A DNA stretch of 64,000 nt from Salininema proteolyticum (GTDB lineage: Bacteria; Actinomycetota; Actinomycetes; Mycobacteriales; Micromonosporaceae), in the NCBI RefSeq assembly GCF_042685645.1, contig NZ_JBHUNX010000001.1, positions 558,001 to 622,000 of the forward strand. Reading direction: 5' to 3'. Positions 50,374 to 59,388 of the stretch are shown here, piece by piece (within the stretch, counting starts at the first letter, position 1; every line of letters starts with the position of its first letter). The notes under the pieces are model-generated. The model was given only the letters and a program-made list of their open reading frames with translations. It was not told the origin of the DNA and searched no databases. The translations under genes were made by a program, and so were the position numbers.

Positions 50374-51224
50374 GGTACGATCGAACCTCCTTCTGGTCCT
50401 ATGACCAGTGGTTTTGGTGGCGTCCAGGCTCAACTTTGATCGGTGTAGGCCTGGGCGCCGTTTTCTGCATTTTTGGGTCTAACGAGGCACCGGTGCACCG
50501 AGTTACGGCCGTTGGGTCAGATTTTTCGAGAACTTCAACCGGTCTTCTCCAGCCCCTTGTCTGGGCTCAGTCCTCGCGCGTACCGGTAAACCAGTTACCA
50601 ATAGCCAATTAGGATAATGACTCCGTGACGTGCCAGAGTCGTTTGTGCAGTTGACAAGCAGTGTCCTGGTGACAGGGGGCATCGCAGGGAGTCGCCTGAC
50701 ACGACTGTGGGACAGGCACTGTCGGGTTCACGACTTCGGGCGTCCCACTGGCCTGTCTCTCAGTCAGGGCAATTGAGAACGAAGTACCAGGAAGTCCCTG
50801 TTGGCATGCCAGGCCGACGTAGGGGATGCGGGCCTCGAAGGCCTGTGTGCCATGGGCTGCCCAAAAGGTGGTGCCGTAGTGTCCGACCTCTTCGTGGCAG
50901 CCAGTCCGTTGGGCGTGGGAAGCTGGGCCCGCACTCGAAATGAGCGCTGACGTGACCATGCCGGGGGCGGAGAATTCTCGGTCAAGAAGGCGATACTCAG
51001 GAAAAATGATCCATCATCACGGTACGTATTCGGATAGATGCGGCTGGGGGCAACTGGCACGAATACGGGATGATTGGCGTTGCGAGGGTTGGCTATGATA
51101 TAGGAGGACACCGGCTGAACCCCGCTCGTGTCCGCCATATCACTAGACTTGAAACCGGGGCACGACCCGATACGTGTCCTTACTGAATCGCCAAGAACTG
51201 AACTACTTCAAGAGGACGATCAGC
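50374..51224. other. Gene-free region with inverted repeats upstream of the type VII genes
   Basis: About 850 bp with no credible gene. A GGTAA-N5-TTACC inverted repeat at 50585-50599 and a TGTC/GACA cluster at 50661-50705 could be binding sites for the neighbouring helix-turn-helix protein. The minus-strand frames at 50609-50959 and 50764-51138 have no ribosome-binding site and no recognisable content. Confidence 0.5.
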
Positions 51225-51755
51225 ATGAGCGAGAACGACAACACCACCAACGACGACGATGTGGTTTACACCGTTCCATTTACGGGAGGCGCAGTTCAGG
51301 TCCGCCAAGCGGACACTGAAGACGGCACGATGTTCGTCATCGCGGGCGAAGATGTCCTCCAGCATGACGAAGATGCAATGGAGTCCTTCGCCCATCACCT
51401 CTCGCAATCGACTGAGGATTACCACGTGGTAGTCGTTGATTTCGGGAACGGATCAGTTGAAACCTACGGGCCGCCTCGTGAGGTTCAGCCGGGCGTTCTG
51501 GCCCCTGGGAACCCCATGTCGGTATCAGCGGACGACCTTCTGCTTGGGGACTTCGACGACGCCGCTGAGGTCAGGGAAGCGTACTTCACTGAGCTGTACG
51601 AAGGTTGGGGAGATCAAGCCATGAGGCTTGAAGGAGCCTATTCCTCCTCCGTCGAGGCGGTCAGGCAGATTAAAGACAACTACACCGACACCGAGGGTCG
51701 TAACCAGGCGAGCATGAACCAGGTTGCGAACGAGATCGACCTCGACCTCCCGTAA
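51225..51755 (+). CDS. Acidic type VII secretion-associated (WXG100-like) protein
   Basis: A 176-residue acidic protein starting at ATG 51225 after AGAGGAC. The last 60 residues (YSSSVEAVRQIKDNYTDTEGRNQAS) are a two-helix WXG-like hairpin ending with a YxxxE sequence (YTDTE), the type VII export signal. The first half is rich in Asp and Glu and unrelated to known families. It lies 43 nt before another type VII-like gene, so the two probably form one unit. I infer, but cannot prove, that it is a secreted partner. Confidence 0.65.
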   Translation: MSENDNTTNDDDVVYTVPFTGGAVQVRQADTEDGTMFVIAGEDVLQHDEDAMESFAHHLSQSTEDYHVVVVDFGNGSVETYGPPREVQPGVLAPGNPMSVSADDLLLGDFDDAAEVREAYFTELYEGWGDQAMRLEGAYSSSVEAVRQIKDNYTDTEGRNQASMNQVANEIDLDLP

Positions 51756-51798
51756 CTGCGAGACTTCAAGATCTTGCGGAAGAGACTAAGGAGTAGAA

Positions 51799-53124
51799 AT
51801 GGCCAAGGGCCGCGGCAAAGCTTATTACAAGGGAACCTATTCGCACGAGCAGCTCTGGGAGAAGCTCAAGGCTGGGCAGCCAGACAAGGTAAGCGCTGCC
51901 CCTAGGCTTTGGTCGAAACTCGGCAGCGGTATGGAAATGTCCAAGGATGAACTTGGACAGCGTGTGGGAAGTCTACTTGACTTCTGGAAGGGCGACGCTT
52001 CGAGTGCCTTTAAGGGCGAAATGGACACGCTCATAAAGTACGTCTCTGATAACAAGCGCAAAATTGACTCTGTCGGGGAACTTGTTGTAAGCCCGATGGG
52101 AGATGCTTTGCGTGAAGCGCAGTCCTGGGCCGACCTTAATAGCCACCGTGGTGAGAAGGCTGAAAGCGGAACTTTCGGCGAGTACGATGAGTTCAGCCTC
52201 GACCCGGCTCACAACATCGAGTACGAAGAGTTCGAGGAGAAGCGTGCCCGGGATCGCGGTCTCGACCCGCATGATCCTGAAGACAAGAAGAAGATCGAAC
52301 AGCAGCGTCCGCAGTTCCAAGCCGAATACCGACAGTACGAAGAGGACCGGCACGATCAGCTTGCTCAGGTTGTAGCCAAGCTTGGCGATGACTACCAGGA
52401 GATCAGGCACAGTAAGCAATGGACTGAGGGCAAGCCTCCCCAGCCTGAGGAAATGCCGAAGCGCATGCAGCAGGCTACTCCGCCAGAAGGCGGGTTCACT
52501 GGTGGCCGGCCGAAACCGGATTTCGGTACCACACCTCCTGGCGACAACTCGGGCCTGAGCGGTGGTGGCAGTGGCGGCTCGAACAATGGAACCGGCGGAG
52601 ATGATCATCTCCCCGGCTACGACGACGATGACGAGTTCGGCAACTGGAACCCGGCTGCTGGAAGTGGCGAAATGGAAGACGAGAATGGTGGTCTTCAGAG
52701 CGCTACGCCTGGCGGACCGGCGCTTAATGTCGGCGGTGGCTCAACCTACACTCCTGCTGGCGGCGGTACGCCAGGCGGAGGCTCCGGCCTGTTCGGTCCG
52801 ACCAGTGGTACGTCCGGCGGTCAGGGAGGAACTGGTAGCAGCCGTTCTGGAAGTGGTGCAGGGCCTCGTGGTGGAGCCGGTTCTAGTCCCCGTGGTGGCG
52901 GACAGGGTTCCGGAGCTCGACCAGGTGCTGGGCAAGGGGCGAATGCTCGCGGCGGCGCTGGTGGTCGTCCTGGTGCCGGTGGTCGTGCCGGCGCTGGAGC
53001 TGGGGCCGGCCGCGGCGGAGCTGCTGGATTCGACGAAGAAGACGAGCAGGGTCGCGAAACTTGGCTCACTGAAGACGAGTTCCAGTGGATCGATTCTCGT
53101 GACAGCGATGAACTCGACGACTAG
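51799..53124 (+). CDS. Type VII secretion PPE/WXG-like protein with Gly/Ser-rich repeats
   Basis: A 441-residue protein. Residues 1-130 form a helical PPE/WXG-type domain with FWKGDASSAF (WXG motif) near residue 62. Residues 230-405 are low-complexity Gly, Ser, Pro and Arg repeats (GGGSGGSNNG, GARPGAG, GAGAGAGRGG), and the last 35 are very acidic (DEEDEQ...DSDELDD). Such modular proteins are exported by ESX systems. The preceding gene supplies a likely partner, and a mycosin gene faces it from downstream. Confidence 0.75.
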   Translation: MAKGRGKAYYKGTYSHEQLWEKLKAGQPDKVSAAPRLWSKLGSGMEMSKDELGQRVGSLLDFWKGDASSAFKGEMDTLIKYVSDNKRKIDSVGELVVSPMGDALREAQSWADLNSHRGEKAESGTFGEYDEFSLDPAHNIEYEEFEEKRARDRGLDPHDPEDKKKIEQQRPQFQAEYRQYEEDRHDQLAQVVAKLGDDYQEIRHSKQWTEGKPPQPEEMPKRMQQATPPEGGFTGGRPKPDFGTTPPGDNSGLSGGGSGGSNNGTGGDDHLPGYDDDDEFGNWNPAAGSGEMEDENGGLQSATPGGPALNVGGGSTYTPAGGGTPGGGSGLFGPTSGTSGGQGGTGSSRSGSGAGPRGGAGSSPRGGGQGSGARPGAGQGANARGGAGGRPGAGGRAGAGAGAGRGGAAGFDEEDEQGRETWLTEDEFQWIDSRDSDELDD

Positions 53125-53130
53125 CAATTT

Positions 53131-53194
53131 GAAGTAGTTCAAAGATTAGGGGCAGGACCTGTACAGGCCCTGCCCCTAATCTTTGAACTACTTC
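53131..53194. terminator. 26-bp perfect inverted repeat between convergent type VII genes
   Basis: Arms 53131-53156 and 53169-53194 are exact complements, and the 12-base loop holds a further CCTGTACAGG palindrome. It lies between stop codons that face each other. The length of the stem far exceeds a usual terminator and may also be a recombination or replication site. Confidence 0.7.
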
Positions 53195-53198
53195 GGTA

Positions 53199-54602
53199 TT
53201 AGGTTCCCTGGGGAGGAAATTGATTACCTTGCGGAGAACCAGGCTGTTGTGGAGAGCCTGGGGGAACTTGTCCGTAGAAATTCTCGTTTCCACCTTGGGA
53301 AGGAGGGGTCGGCTTATTGCGATTCTTTAGGATGAGCCACACGACGATTGCAACGATGACAATGAGAGCAGCTGCTCCGATCAGGAGATACAGGAGCATG
53401 TTACTGTCCTCTTCCGACGCATCGCTTTCATCCGCAGCGGAGTCTTCGGTAGATTCACTGCTTTTCTGGTCCTCCTCGCTGTCTTCGTTAGCAGGGGACG
53501 TTTCGCTCAGTCCAGCTTCGCCGAGAGGATAGCCGAGAGGGTTCTCTTCGACAGTATCCAGATCTCCCGAATTCACCGCTTTGTCAATGTCGATAATCCC
53601 ATAGCCGGTTTCATCGTTCTTGCCTTCGGGCCCATTGCTTGCGGTGTTTATGAGCCTATTAATGGCGTTGTTGGCGTCGAGATCAGGATTGGCTCCCAGG
53701 ACCAGCGCCATGGCCCCAGAGACAATCGCGGTGGAAATCGATGTTCCACTGCAAGACTCGTAGAACGGGCCTTCGTTTTCCTGCCAGTCGAATTCGGGCC
53801 GGTTATCTCCTCGGACGCACTGCTGTTCGCCGCCAGGAGCCGCTACAGTGACTTCCGGGCCGGTGGTCAATGAAGACCTCACCGATCCGTCCTTCTCCGT
53901 GCCAGTGACAGCGACCGTTCCGGGGTAGCGGGCCGGAGCCCCCACCGGCTCGCCAGCTGAGTTGCCGGCAGCGGAGACTACAACGACGTTGTTGTCGATG
54001 GCGTACTGGTAGGCCGCCAGAAGTTCGTCAGTGTCCATCGATGTGTCATGGGAGCCGAATGAAGTAGTGATGATGTCTGCGCCCTGGTCGACGGCATATC
54101 GAATACCGTCTTCAATCCGTTGCTTTTCCCCAGGGTCGAGCTCGAACCGTTCACCGGACGGATCGGGACTTACATCACCGAAAATTGTTATAGGGAGGAT
54201 GGTAGCTTCCGGTGCCACCATCAGTGTGGAACCGATTACTTTCGTGCCGTGTTCGGCGATGGGGTTGTAAGCACCGTCAGGGTTGCCTGGAACGACGAGG
54301 TCATGTCCTTCCAACAAGTTGCTTTCGTTCAAGAGCGGGTGGTCGAGGAACCCGTCATCGAGGACGGCGACAGTGACTCCTTCCCCCTTTGAGGAAGACC
54401 AAGCCTTTTCAGCATTGATCTGGTCAAGGACCCATTGGTTATCTTCGGCCATGGTGGTGTGATCATCTGCTATTGCGATGCCGGGGGTAAGCCCAACGCC
54501 CACGAGGGCGGTCGCCGCGGTCGTCGCGAACGCTGCCCCCCACTTCCTGGGGATGGATGTTTGGCTTCTTGATTGAGCCGGCGCTCTGCCGTCGATCTTC
54601 AT
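53199..54602 (-). CDS. Mycosin-like membrane-anchored serine protease
   Basis: A 467-residue S8 protease of the ESX mycosin type. A signal peptide (about residues 22-46) is followed by the catalytic domain with D82 (AVLDDG), H118 (AEHGTKV) and S288 (CSGTSIS), an acidic linker rich in Glu, Asp and Ser, and one transmembrane helix near residues 403-425 (LLYLLIGAAALIVIVAIVVWLIL). The cytoplasmic tail is proline/glutamine-rich. Mycosins stabilise type VII secretion complexes. No EccB, EccC or EccD gene is in the window, so it is orphan here. Confidence 0.85.
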   Translation of the reverse strand: MKIDGRAPAQSRSQTSIPRKWGAAFATTAATALVGVGLTPGIAIADDHTTMAEDNQWVLDQINAEKAWSSSKGEGVTVAVLDDGFLDHPLLNESNLLEGHDLVVPGNPDGAYNPIAEHGTKVIGSTLMVAPEATILPITIFGDVSPDPSGERFELDPGEKQRIEDGIRYAVDQGADIITTSFGSHDTSMDTDELLAAYQYAIDNNVVVVSAAGNSAGEPVGAPARYPGTVAVTGTEKDGSVRSSLTTGPEVTVAAPGGEQQCVRGDNRPEFDWQENEGPFYESCSGTSISTAIVSGAMALVLGANPDLDANNAINRLINTASNGPEGKNDETGYGIIDIDKAVNSGDLDTVEENPLGYPLGEAGLSETSPANEDSEEDQKSSESTEDSAADESDASEEDSNMLLYLLIGAAALIVIVAIVVWLILKNRNKPTPPSQGGNENFYGQVPPGSPQQPGSPQGNQFPPQGT

Positions 54603-55205
54603 TTGGGGCGTTCCTCTTGCCTCTCGCGTCGTTTCTCGGACGTTCAGTTTTCAAAATACCTGAAGGATTTCTTCACGGACAGAGCGTAGGGGAGACTCTG
54701 ATCTTTCTCGTGCACAACGAAAAGTAGTTGTCTAGCTACAATATGTAAAGATTCGCTGTATCCGAGCTGAATTCTGAGCTAGTAATGGTAGGTAGGCGAA
54801 GGTTGACAATCGTATCTACCTCATATCGGCGTGTTGTCTTGACAACAAGCGGAGCTTCTCGCGAAGATAAATGATGCCGTGTGGTCCAGATGACCATACG
54901 GGGTCTTGAGTAAGAACCGCGCTTACTCACGGCAGCGGCTCGCCAGACTCATGTTTGGCAACGTAGCTGGCGAGCCGCCTCTCCAACAACTCCCGAAGGG
55001 AGCGGCTGTACTGACTCATCCTAGTTGATCTCACCGGCTGAATCCAGCCGACTTACCGCCTTGCAACGCGATCAGGCGATCGCGTCCAGCCGCCGTGCGC
55101 TCATTCTGCTTCACGGCGTGTTCCTCGTCTCATCTCGGCGAGAAGACAGGTTCGACTATTCCTTACTTCCCCCTGCTCAAATCCGCAGGGAGTCAGGAGG
55201 CAACT
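54603..55205. other. Gene-free region with paired hairpins
   Basis: About 600 bp without a credible protein. Three inverted repeats can be seen: TGTTGTC/GACAACA at 54832-54847, GAGTAAG/CTTACTC at 54908-54928, and a 12-bp GCGGCTCGCCAG/CTGGCGAGCCGC at 54935-54978. The last may end the mycosin antisense transcription or regulate the plus-strand genes that follow. Confidence 0.5.
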
Positions 55206-55457
55206 ATGCCAATGACGCTCGCAAACTTCACCCTGGACGGCCGGTCGGTCTCGATCGTCCGGCGCGGGGCCCGCAAGATCTTCTGGATCACGGTGAACGG
55301 CCGAACCGCCGCCATGGTCCACACCGAGGGCCGGTTCATCCTCCCCAAACCGGGCTGGTCCATCCGCGCAGAGATCTCCGAGTGGCTGCTGGAACAAGCC
55401 CTGCGTGCCCACTCCATGTACGTCGCCTACTGCTTCGCGAAGGGAGTGAGGCCCTGA
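55206..55457 (+). CDS. Small protein of unknown function
   Basis: An 83-residue protein starting at ATG 55206 after a CAGGAGGCAA site. Content is basic, with LDGRSVSIVRRGARKIFWITVNG and an IRAEISEWLLEQAL helix; no membrane segment. First of three closely packed small genes. It overlaps the next by one base (TGATG), so coupling is likely. No family is recognised. Confidence 0.6.
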   Translation: MPMTLANFTLDGRSVSIVRRGARKIFWITVNGRTAAMVHTEGRFILPKPGWSIRAEISEWLLEQALRAHSMYVAYCFAKGVRP

Positions 55458-55951
55458 TGAACACTATCGCCGAATTTCTCTTCTTCCTGTTCGGCTTCAT
55501 CAACGTCACGGGTCTGTACCTGTATTTCGCTGTCCGGGGGTTCCCGCCCTACGTTCCGCGCGAAGTGCGGTCAGCCACCGGCAGGGCGGCCGTTTCGCCG
55601 ATCCGCGCTGACGGCGTGCTGCTCGGGTCGATTTCGTTCATGGCCCGGACCTTCGACGTCCGTACGGTCTCGTCGAAGTCTGCCTCAGTAACAGCTGTGG
55701 AACCGGGAGGTCGGCGCGTGCTGGTTGCAGAGGTCGACTGGACCCTGGGCTACCCGGGCGTTATCCAGTGGTCCAGTTCGCCTGCTCGCTGTGCACTGGT
55801 CGGGGATCGGTCTCGGCTCAAGTTCGCCCTTGAACAACGTATTGGGGCGGTCATCGACCGAACCGTCTTCGACGAACCGCTTCCGCCGCGCCTGGCGGAG
55901 GAGATCCAGATCGAGGGGAGCGATCGTGCCAGTACTCTACCTTCCTCCTGA
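55457..55951 (+). CDS. Membrane-anchored protein of unknown function
   Basis: A 164-residue protein with one transmembrane helix at residues 3-25 (TIAEFLFFLFGFINVTGLYLYF) and a mostly beta-strand remainder with conserved aromatic residues (RTFDVRTVSSKS, VIQWSSSP, LALVGDR). Second of three overlapping small genes; the stop overlaps the next start by 26 bp. It is likely a membrane partner of the first protein. The family is not recognised. Confidence 0.6.
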   Translation: MNTIAEFLFFLFGFINVTGLYLYFAVRGFPPYVPREVRSATGRAAVSPIRADGVLLGSISFMARTFDVRTVSSKSASVTAVEPGGRRVLVAEVDWTLGYPGVIQWSSSPARCALVGDRSRLKFALEQRIGAVIDRTVFDEPLPPRLAEEIQIEGSDRASTLPSS

Positions 55952-56225
55952 CACTGAGGACCTCGGCGCCATTTACCACTACGGGCAGCGGTTCGAGGTA
56001 CGTCTCGACGCTGGGGCCGGCACGGCCTTCCTGCTCTATCCAGCCAGCCCGGACGATGACACTCCGGTCGCCGAGCGAACGCCGGCGGTCATCGCGAACT
56101 GCAGTCGGGGCGTCTGGGCCAAGATCACGATATACTGCGACAAGCAGTACCGGCTCTCTCGGACGTTCACCAACTGGGAGCACGAAATCCGCGACTCCAT
56201 CATGCTGCTGGTTCGTAGACACTAG
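55926..56225 (+). CDS. Small protein of unknown function
   Basis: A 99-residue protein from GTG 55926 after a GGGGAG site that lies inside the preceding gene. It starts PVLYLPPDTEDLGAIYHYGQRFEVRLDAGAG and ends with a predicted helix (WEHEIRDSIMLLVRRH). No signal, domain or membrane segment. Third of the overlapping set; their shared organisation suggests a common task. Confidence 0.6.
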   Translation: MPVLYLPPDTEDLGAIYHYGQRFEVRLDAGAGTAFLLYPASPDDDTPVAERTPAVIANCSRGVWAKITIYCDKQYRLSRTFTNWEHEIRDSIMLLVRRH

Positions 56226-56690
56226 GCGTTCTTGGCCCCTACTGGCATCTGAAGAAGGTGATGTCTGTAGGGGCTGAACGACTCTTCAGGGATCGGGGGT
56301 CTCATGACTGAAAAGAGAGATCCAGTGTCAAGTATTGATGCAACCTGTACTACACCAGTTCAGGACGGTATCTTGGGCGATGAGACATCCAATACGAGAC
56401 CTGGTTGCGGTTGTGTAGTACCGTGTTTGAGAGAAGCATCCCCCAAGGCTGTGCATGGATCCCCCCATGCCAGCTGTGAAATCAAGGAGGTCCTCCAAGC
56501 TGCCCAACCTTGCCGAATGCAATAAGGCCATCATGAATCGAGAATCAAAGACAGCATCAACTAGAACGTGAGCAGTGTTGCGCTAGCATCGGTGAGCGCG
56601 CCTTGCCGAAGTGAAGTGCACAGGGCTCATGAGTTGGTGGCAATGGAACGCCGATTTGAATTCCCGCGTGCGAAACTTAAAGGAGCAAAA
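56226..56690. other. Gene-poor transition into the AT-rich module
   Basis: Base composition shifts from GC-rich to AT-rich across this stretch. A 73-codon plus-strand frame at 56304-56525 has no supporting signals and is treated as non-coding. An AAAGGAG site at 56679-56685 belongs to the next gene. Confidence 0.5.
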
Positions 56691-57176
56691 GTGACCGACC
56701 GAGTTGTTGATGTTGAATTTTTGGAGAAAATTGGAAGAGAGGACCTATCTACTATCGCCGATATTTATGATAGGGCTCTTGAAGCTTCACGATCAACTGA
56801 CAGAGGCATGGAACAAGCCTTGGCTATTGCTGATGGGTCTATGCCTGATTCCGCCGAATATTGGCTTCAAACATATGCACTTCTAAATAACGTGCTATAT
56901 GAATCGGCGTTTGGATACTCAAAATTGAGCTCGGCCATTGTCAAGGCCGCAGAAGATAGCAAAATTACGGAAGAAGAGATCGTTAAGAACCTAGAAAGTA
57001 GCTATGACTCTGGATTGAATGAATCCTATACGCGGGTCGATGACAATTCAGATTTTGAACATGGCTCTGATGAATTTCTTGAGTATGATGCTGAATTGGC
57101 CCCTGAGCGGGAGCAGGGAACGCCGTATGAGGAAGGGACTGGGGCAACTGGCCCTGGAGGATCAGCCATTAGGTAA
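56691..57176 (+). CDS. Acidic helical protein, type VII substrate-like, in an AT-rich module
   Basis: A 161-residue protein starting at GTG 56691 after AAAGGAG; earlier in-frame codons lack a site. The first 110 residues are predicted helices with WXG-like spacing (YWLQTYALLNNVLYE...SKLSSAIVKAAEDS) but no WXG motif, and the tail is acidic with a Tyr-Glu-rich end (YEEGTGATGPGGSAIR). Codon use is AT-rich, unlike the window. It may be an exported partner of the next gene; the family is not recognised. Confidence 0.55.
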   Translation: MTDRVVDVEFLEKIGREDLSTIADIYDRALEASRSTDRGMEQALAIADGSMPDSAEYWLQTYALLNNVLYESAFGYSKLSSAIVKAAEDSKITEEEIVKNLESSYDSGLNESYTRVDDNSDFEHGSDEFLEYDAELAPEREQGTPYEEGTGATGPGGSAIR

Positions 57177-57215
57177 TCAGTGTAGGACACAATTGTCAAA
57201 TCGAAAGGATATTTT

Positions 57216-58310
57216 ATGGAAATTAGTGGTGACAATGCGCCTCCGACAGATGACGAAATACTACAGCTTATTGACGAACTCAGGGATCCAATTCATGACA
57301 TGTTGATTAGGGATGGGGCTGCTCGGCGTTGGCCCGAAATGACTCATTGGACTAGAATGACTGAGTCTGAGTATGTGGCTTGGAATGGATCATTGGATAG
57401 TAGTGTTGGGCGCCCGCCTTCGAAGGATCTTGAAGAAACCGCGGAAGCTAATGGACAGGAAGGTATTGAAAATGTGAAATGGAGTTATGTAATTGAGTGC
57501 CCAGTGCCGGAGTCTGTTACGGAAGGGGCTCTAGCTACTATCTCTAGCGAGGCTAAATATGAGACTGACTCAATTATTGATGAGCTAAAAGAAAGATGTT
57601 TGTCGATGGTTCCGCCAAGTGGCATATCGGCAGTATTTAGCCTCCATCAGGAATGTATTAAGATCAGACAGTTTCTTGATGAATTTGACTATGATAGCAA
57701 TGGTCTAAAATTCCGAGCATTTGAGAACATTAACGAGTTGTTTGACCCTGAGAAAGATAGGTGGATTGGTAAGGATCGCGATAAGGCATTCAAGGCGTTC
57801 GGGGATGCAGACACTATGGCAGCGAATCATGTTGCCATCATAAAGGCGCTTACGGAAGCAATAGCTTGCGAAGGTGCGCTGCAGGCGATCTACCGATGCG
57901 GCGTCTATGATCTTCTAACGGAAACTCATGAAGCGATCGAAGATGCCATGAAAAAGGCGACTTTGGGCGTAAGAAAAATTCAATCATCAACAATAATTAA
58001 CACGTTTGGCAACGTAGTAGGGCTTGCATCCCTAATTTCGCCTGGTGTTCCGCTTGCAATACAAGCGGCATCATATTCAATGTCTGTTCTCGGACAAATG
58101 TGGCAATTTGAAATCGACCTGACTACTGTAAGTGGACTCTCTAGGGAAGAGTATGACAAGATTCGTAGCCAGCTCACAGGGGGCATTGAGGAGTTGAAAT
58201 CAATGATGCGGGATCAGCGTAAGAATATTAAGGACAATATGGACATCGAGGTATCTGAGTACTTTAGGAAAGCTTCAGCCGGCGATCTAACTCCTGGGGA
58301 CGGATTTTAG
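57216..58310 (+). CDS. Hypothetical helical protein in an AT-rich module
   Basis: A 364-residue, largely helical protein with WIGKDRDKAFKAFGDADTM near residue 185, which resembles a WXG-type turn, and a hydrophobic segment at about residues 265-290 (IINTFGNVVGLASLISPGVPLAIQAA). No enzymatic motif. AT-rich codons and the missing GC-skewed third positions point to recent transfer. It could be a type VII effector or pore-former, which the next gene, a lipoprotein, might neutralise or anchor; this is speculation. Confidence 0.55.
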   Translation: MEISGDNAPPTDDEILQLIDELRDPIHDMLIRDGAARRWPEMTHWTRMTESEYVAWNGSLDSSVGRPPSKDLEETAEANGQEGIENVKWSYVIECPVPESVTEGALATISSEAKYETDSIIDELKERCLSMVPPSGISAVFSLHQECIKIRQFLDEFDYDSNGLKFRAFENINELFDPEKDRWIGKDRDKAFKAFGDADTMAANHVAIIKALTEAIACEGALQAIYRCGVYDLLTETHEAIEDAMKKATLGVRKIQSSTIINTFGNVVGLASLISPGVPLAIQAASYSMSVLGQMWQFEIDLTTVSGLSREEYDKIRSQLTGGIEELKSMMRDQRKNIKDNMDIEVSEYFRKASAGDLTPGDGF

Positions 58311-58982
58311 ATGGAAACATGCATACTGCGCTTGGCGGCCATTGCATCATCAGTTCTGATGATCTTGACTGGGTGTACTACATCAGATCCTGAACCATCG
58401 AATGAGAGTAGTGACATCCGGGATGAGCCTACCGAGCTACTTTCAATTGACTCACTTTGCAGTGAACTCAATACCGAGAAGCTGGTGAGTCAATTCGGCG
58501 AGCCTTATACAGGTCCCGATCCAGTGGGTGGAGTACTTGATGACAGTCCTACTAAATGTAAAATGGTATTCAGTTTGGCAAATGGTCCTAAATCTGGAAG
58601 ATTCACAATTGATCTGATTCCTACGAAGAGTTCGAGTGAATCCCTTGAACAATATGAAGATCTTAGTTTGTTCGAGGCGCCTGAATTCAAATACGACTCA
58701 CTGTTGGGGGACTTCAATCTGGGGGAAATTGGATCCCCTCCAGGAGAGATGGAATCACCGGTCGTGATCTGGAGGGTCTCTGCGCCGAATTATGTCGTGT
58801 ATGGTCAGATGGGGTATGGAGGTTACAGTACGGTCATACCTTGTGAAACGCCAGACAGGCATCCCGACGATGGAGTTAATTCGGAGCTTCCATGTATTGC
58901 GGGATTTGAGGAGATCTATAATTATTTGAAGGATGACTATATTCCGTCAGCTGTAGAAGTTCTCAATGATTTGTCGACGTAG
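58311..58982 (+). CDS. Lipoprotein of unknown function in the AT-rich module
   Basis: A 223-residue lipoprotein. The signal peptide METCILRLAAIASSVLMILTGC has a lipobox with Cys22, and the mature protein is acidic with several Ser-rich turns and two more cysteines near the end. The start codon is adjacent to the stop of the previous gene, so the three genes 56691-58982 form a transcription unit. It probably sits on the outer face of the membrane. The family is not recognised. Confidence 0.65.
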   Translation: METCILRLAAIASSVLMILTGCTTSDPEPSNESSDIRDEPTELLSIDSLCSELNTEKLVSQFGEPYTGPDPVGGVLDDSPTKCKMVFSLANGPKSGRFTIDLIPTKSSSESLEQYEDLSLFEAPEFKYDSLLGDFNLGEIGSPPGEMESPVVIWRVSAPNYVVYGQMGYGGYSTVIPCETPDRHPDDGVNSELPCIAGFEEIYNYLKDDYIPSAVEVLNDLST

Positions 58983-59388
58983 TTGGTTGGTGACCGAAGC
59001 TGGGACGAAATCTGTCGGCGTGATTATCAAATTCGCCAGAGAAGCTGACTGCGGGCTGTGAACCTTCCGGGGTGCAGACGCCATCCTCTTCCGGAACTGC
59101 CCGGCACACTCACGCACATGTTTCAACCGTGGACTTCTCCAACCTCAGGTCCGGGAATACTTCCATGGGTCATGGCATCGATTCCGCTATCTCGCCTTTG
59201 GGAAGTTCCGCCTTGGAAGGACCATGAATGATCCCAAGACTCTGCGACACAACCACTGTCACTCACCACCGAGCCCTGAATGCTCTTGGGCTCAACCCCA
59301 GAAACGGACTCGCCAGACACATGAACACACTCTGCTCGGCGGCTTGTATCGCACTTGCGGTTTGAAGAGGGTTGGGTACACTGCGCGA
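58983..59388. other. Gene-free region before the TmrB-like gene
   Basis: About 400 bp without a supported gene. The GC content returns to high values. The end of the stretch holds a leaderless promoter for the next gene. Confidence 0.5.

Noticed and set aside
50609..51138. Two minus-strand frames of 116 and 124 codons
   Set aside because: No ribosome-binding site, no domain, and they overlap each other. The region is more likely regulatory.
51199..51208. GAACTACTTC repeat as an integration or transposon end
   Set aside because: Only 10 bases are shared with the inverted repeat at 53185-53194 and no transposase is present; it could be chance.
56304..56525. Plus-strand 73-codon frame with eight cysteines
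   Set aside because: No export signal or supporting site; composition is a mixture of low-complexity and the frame lies in the GC transition.
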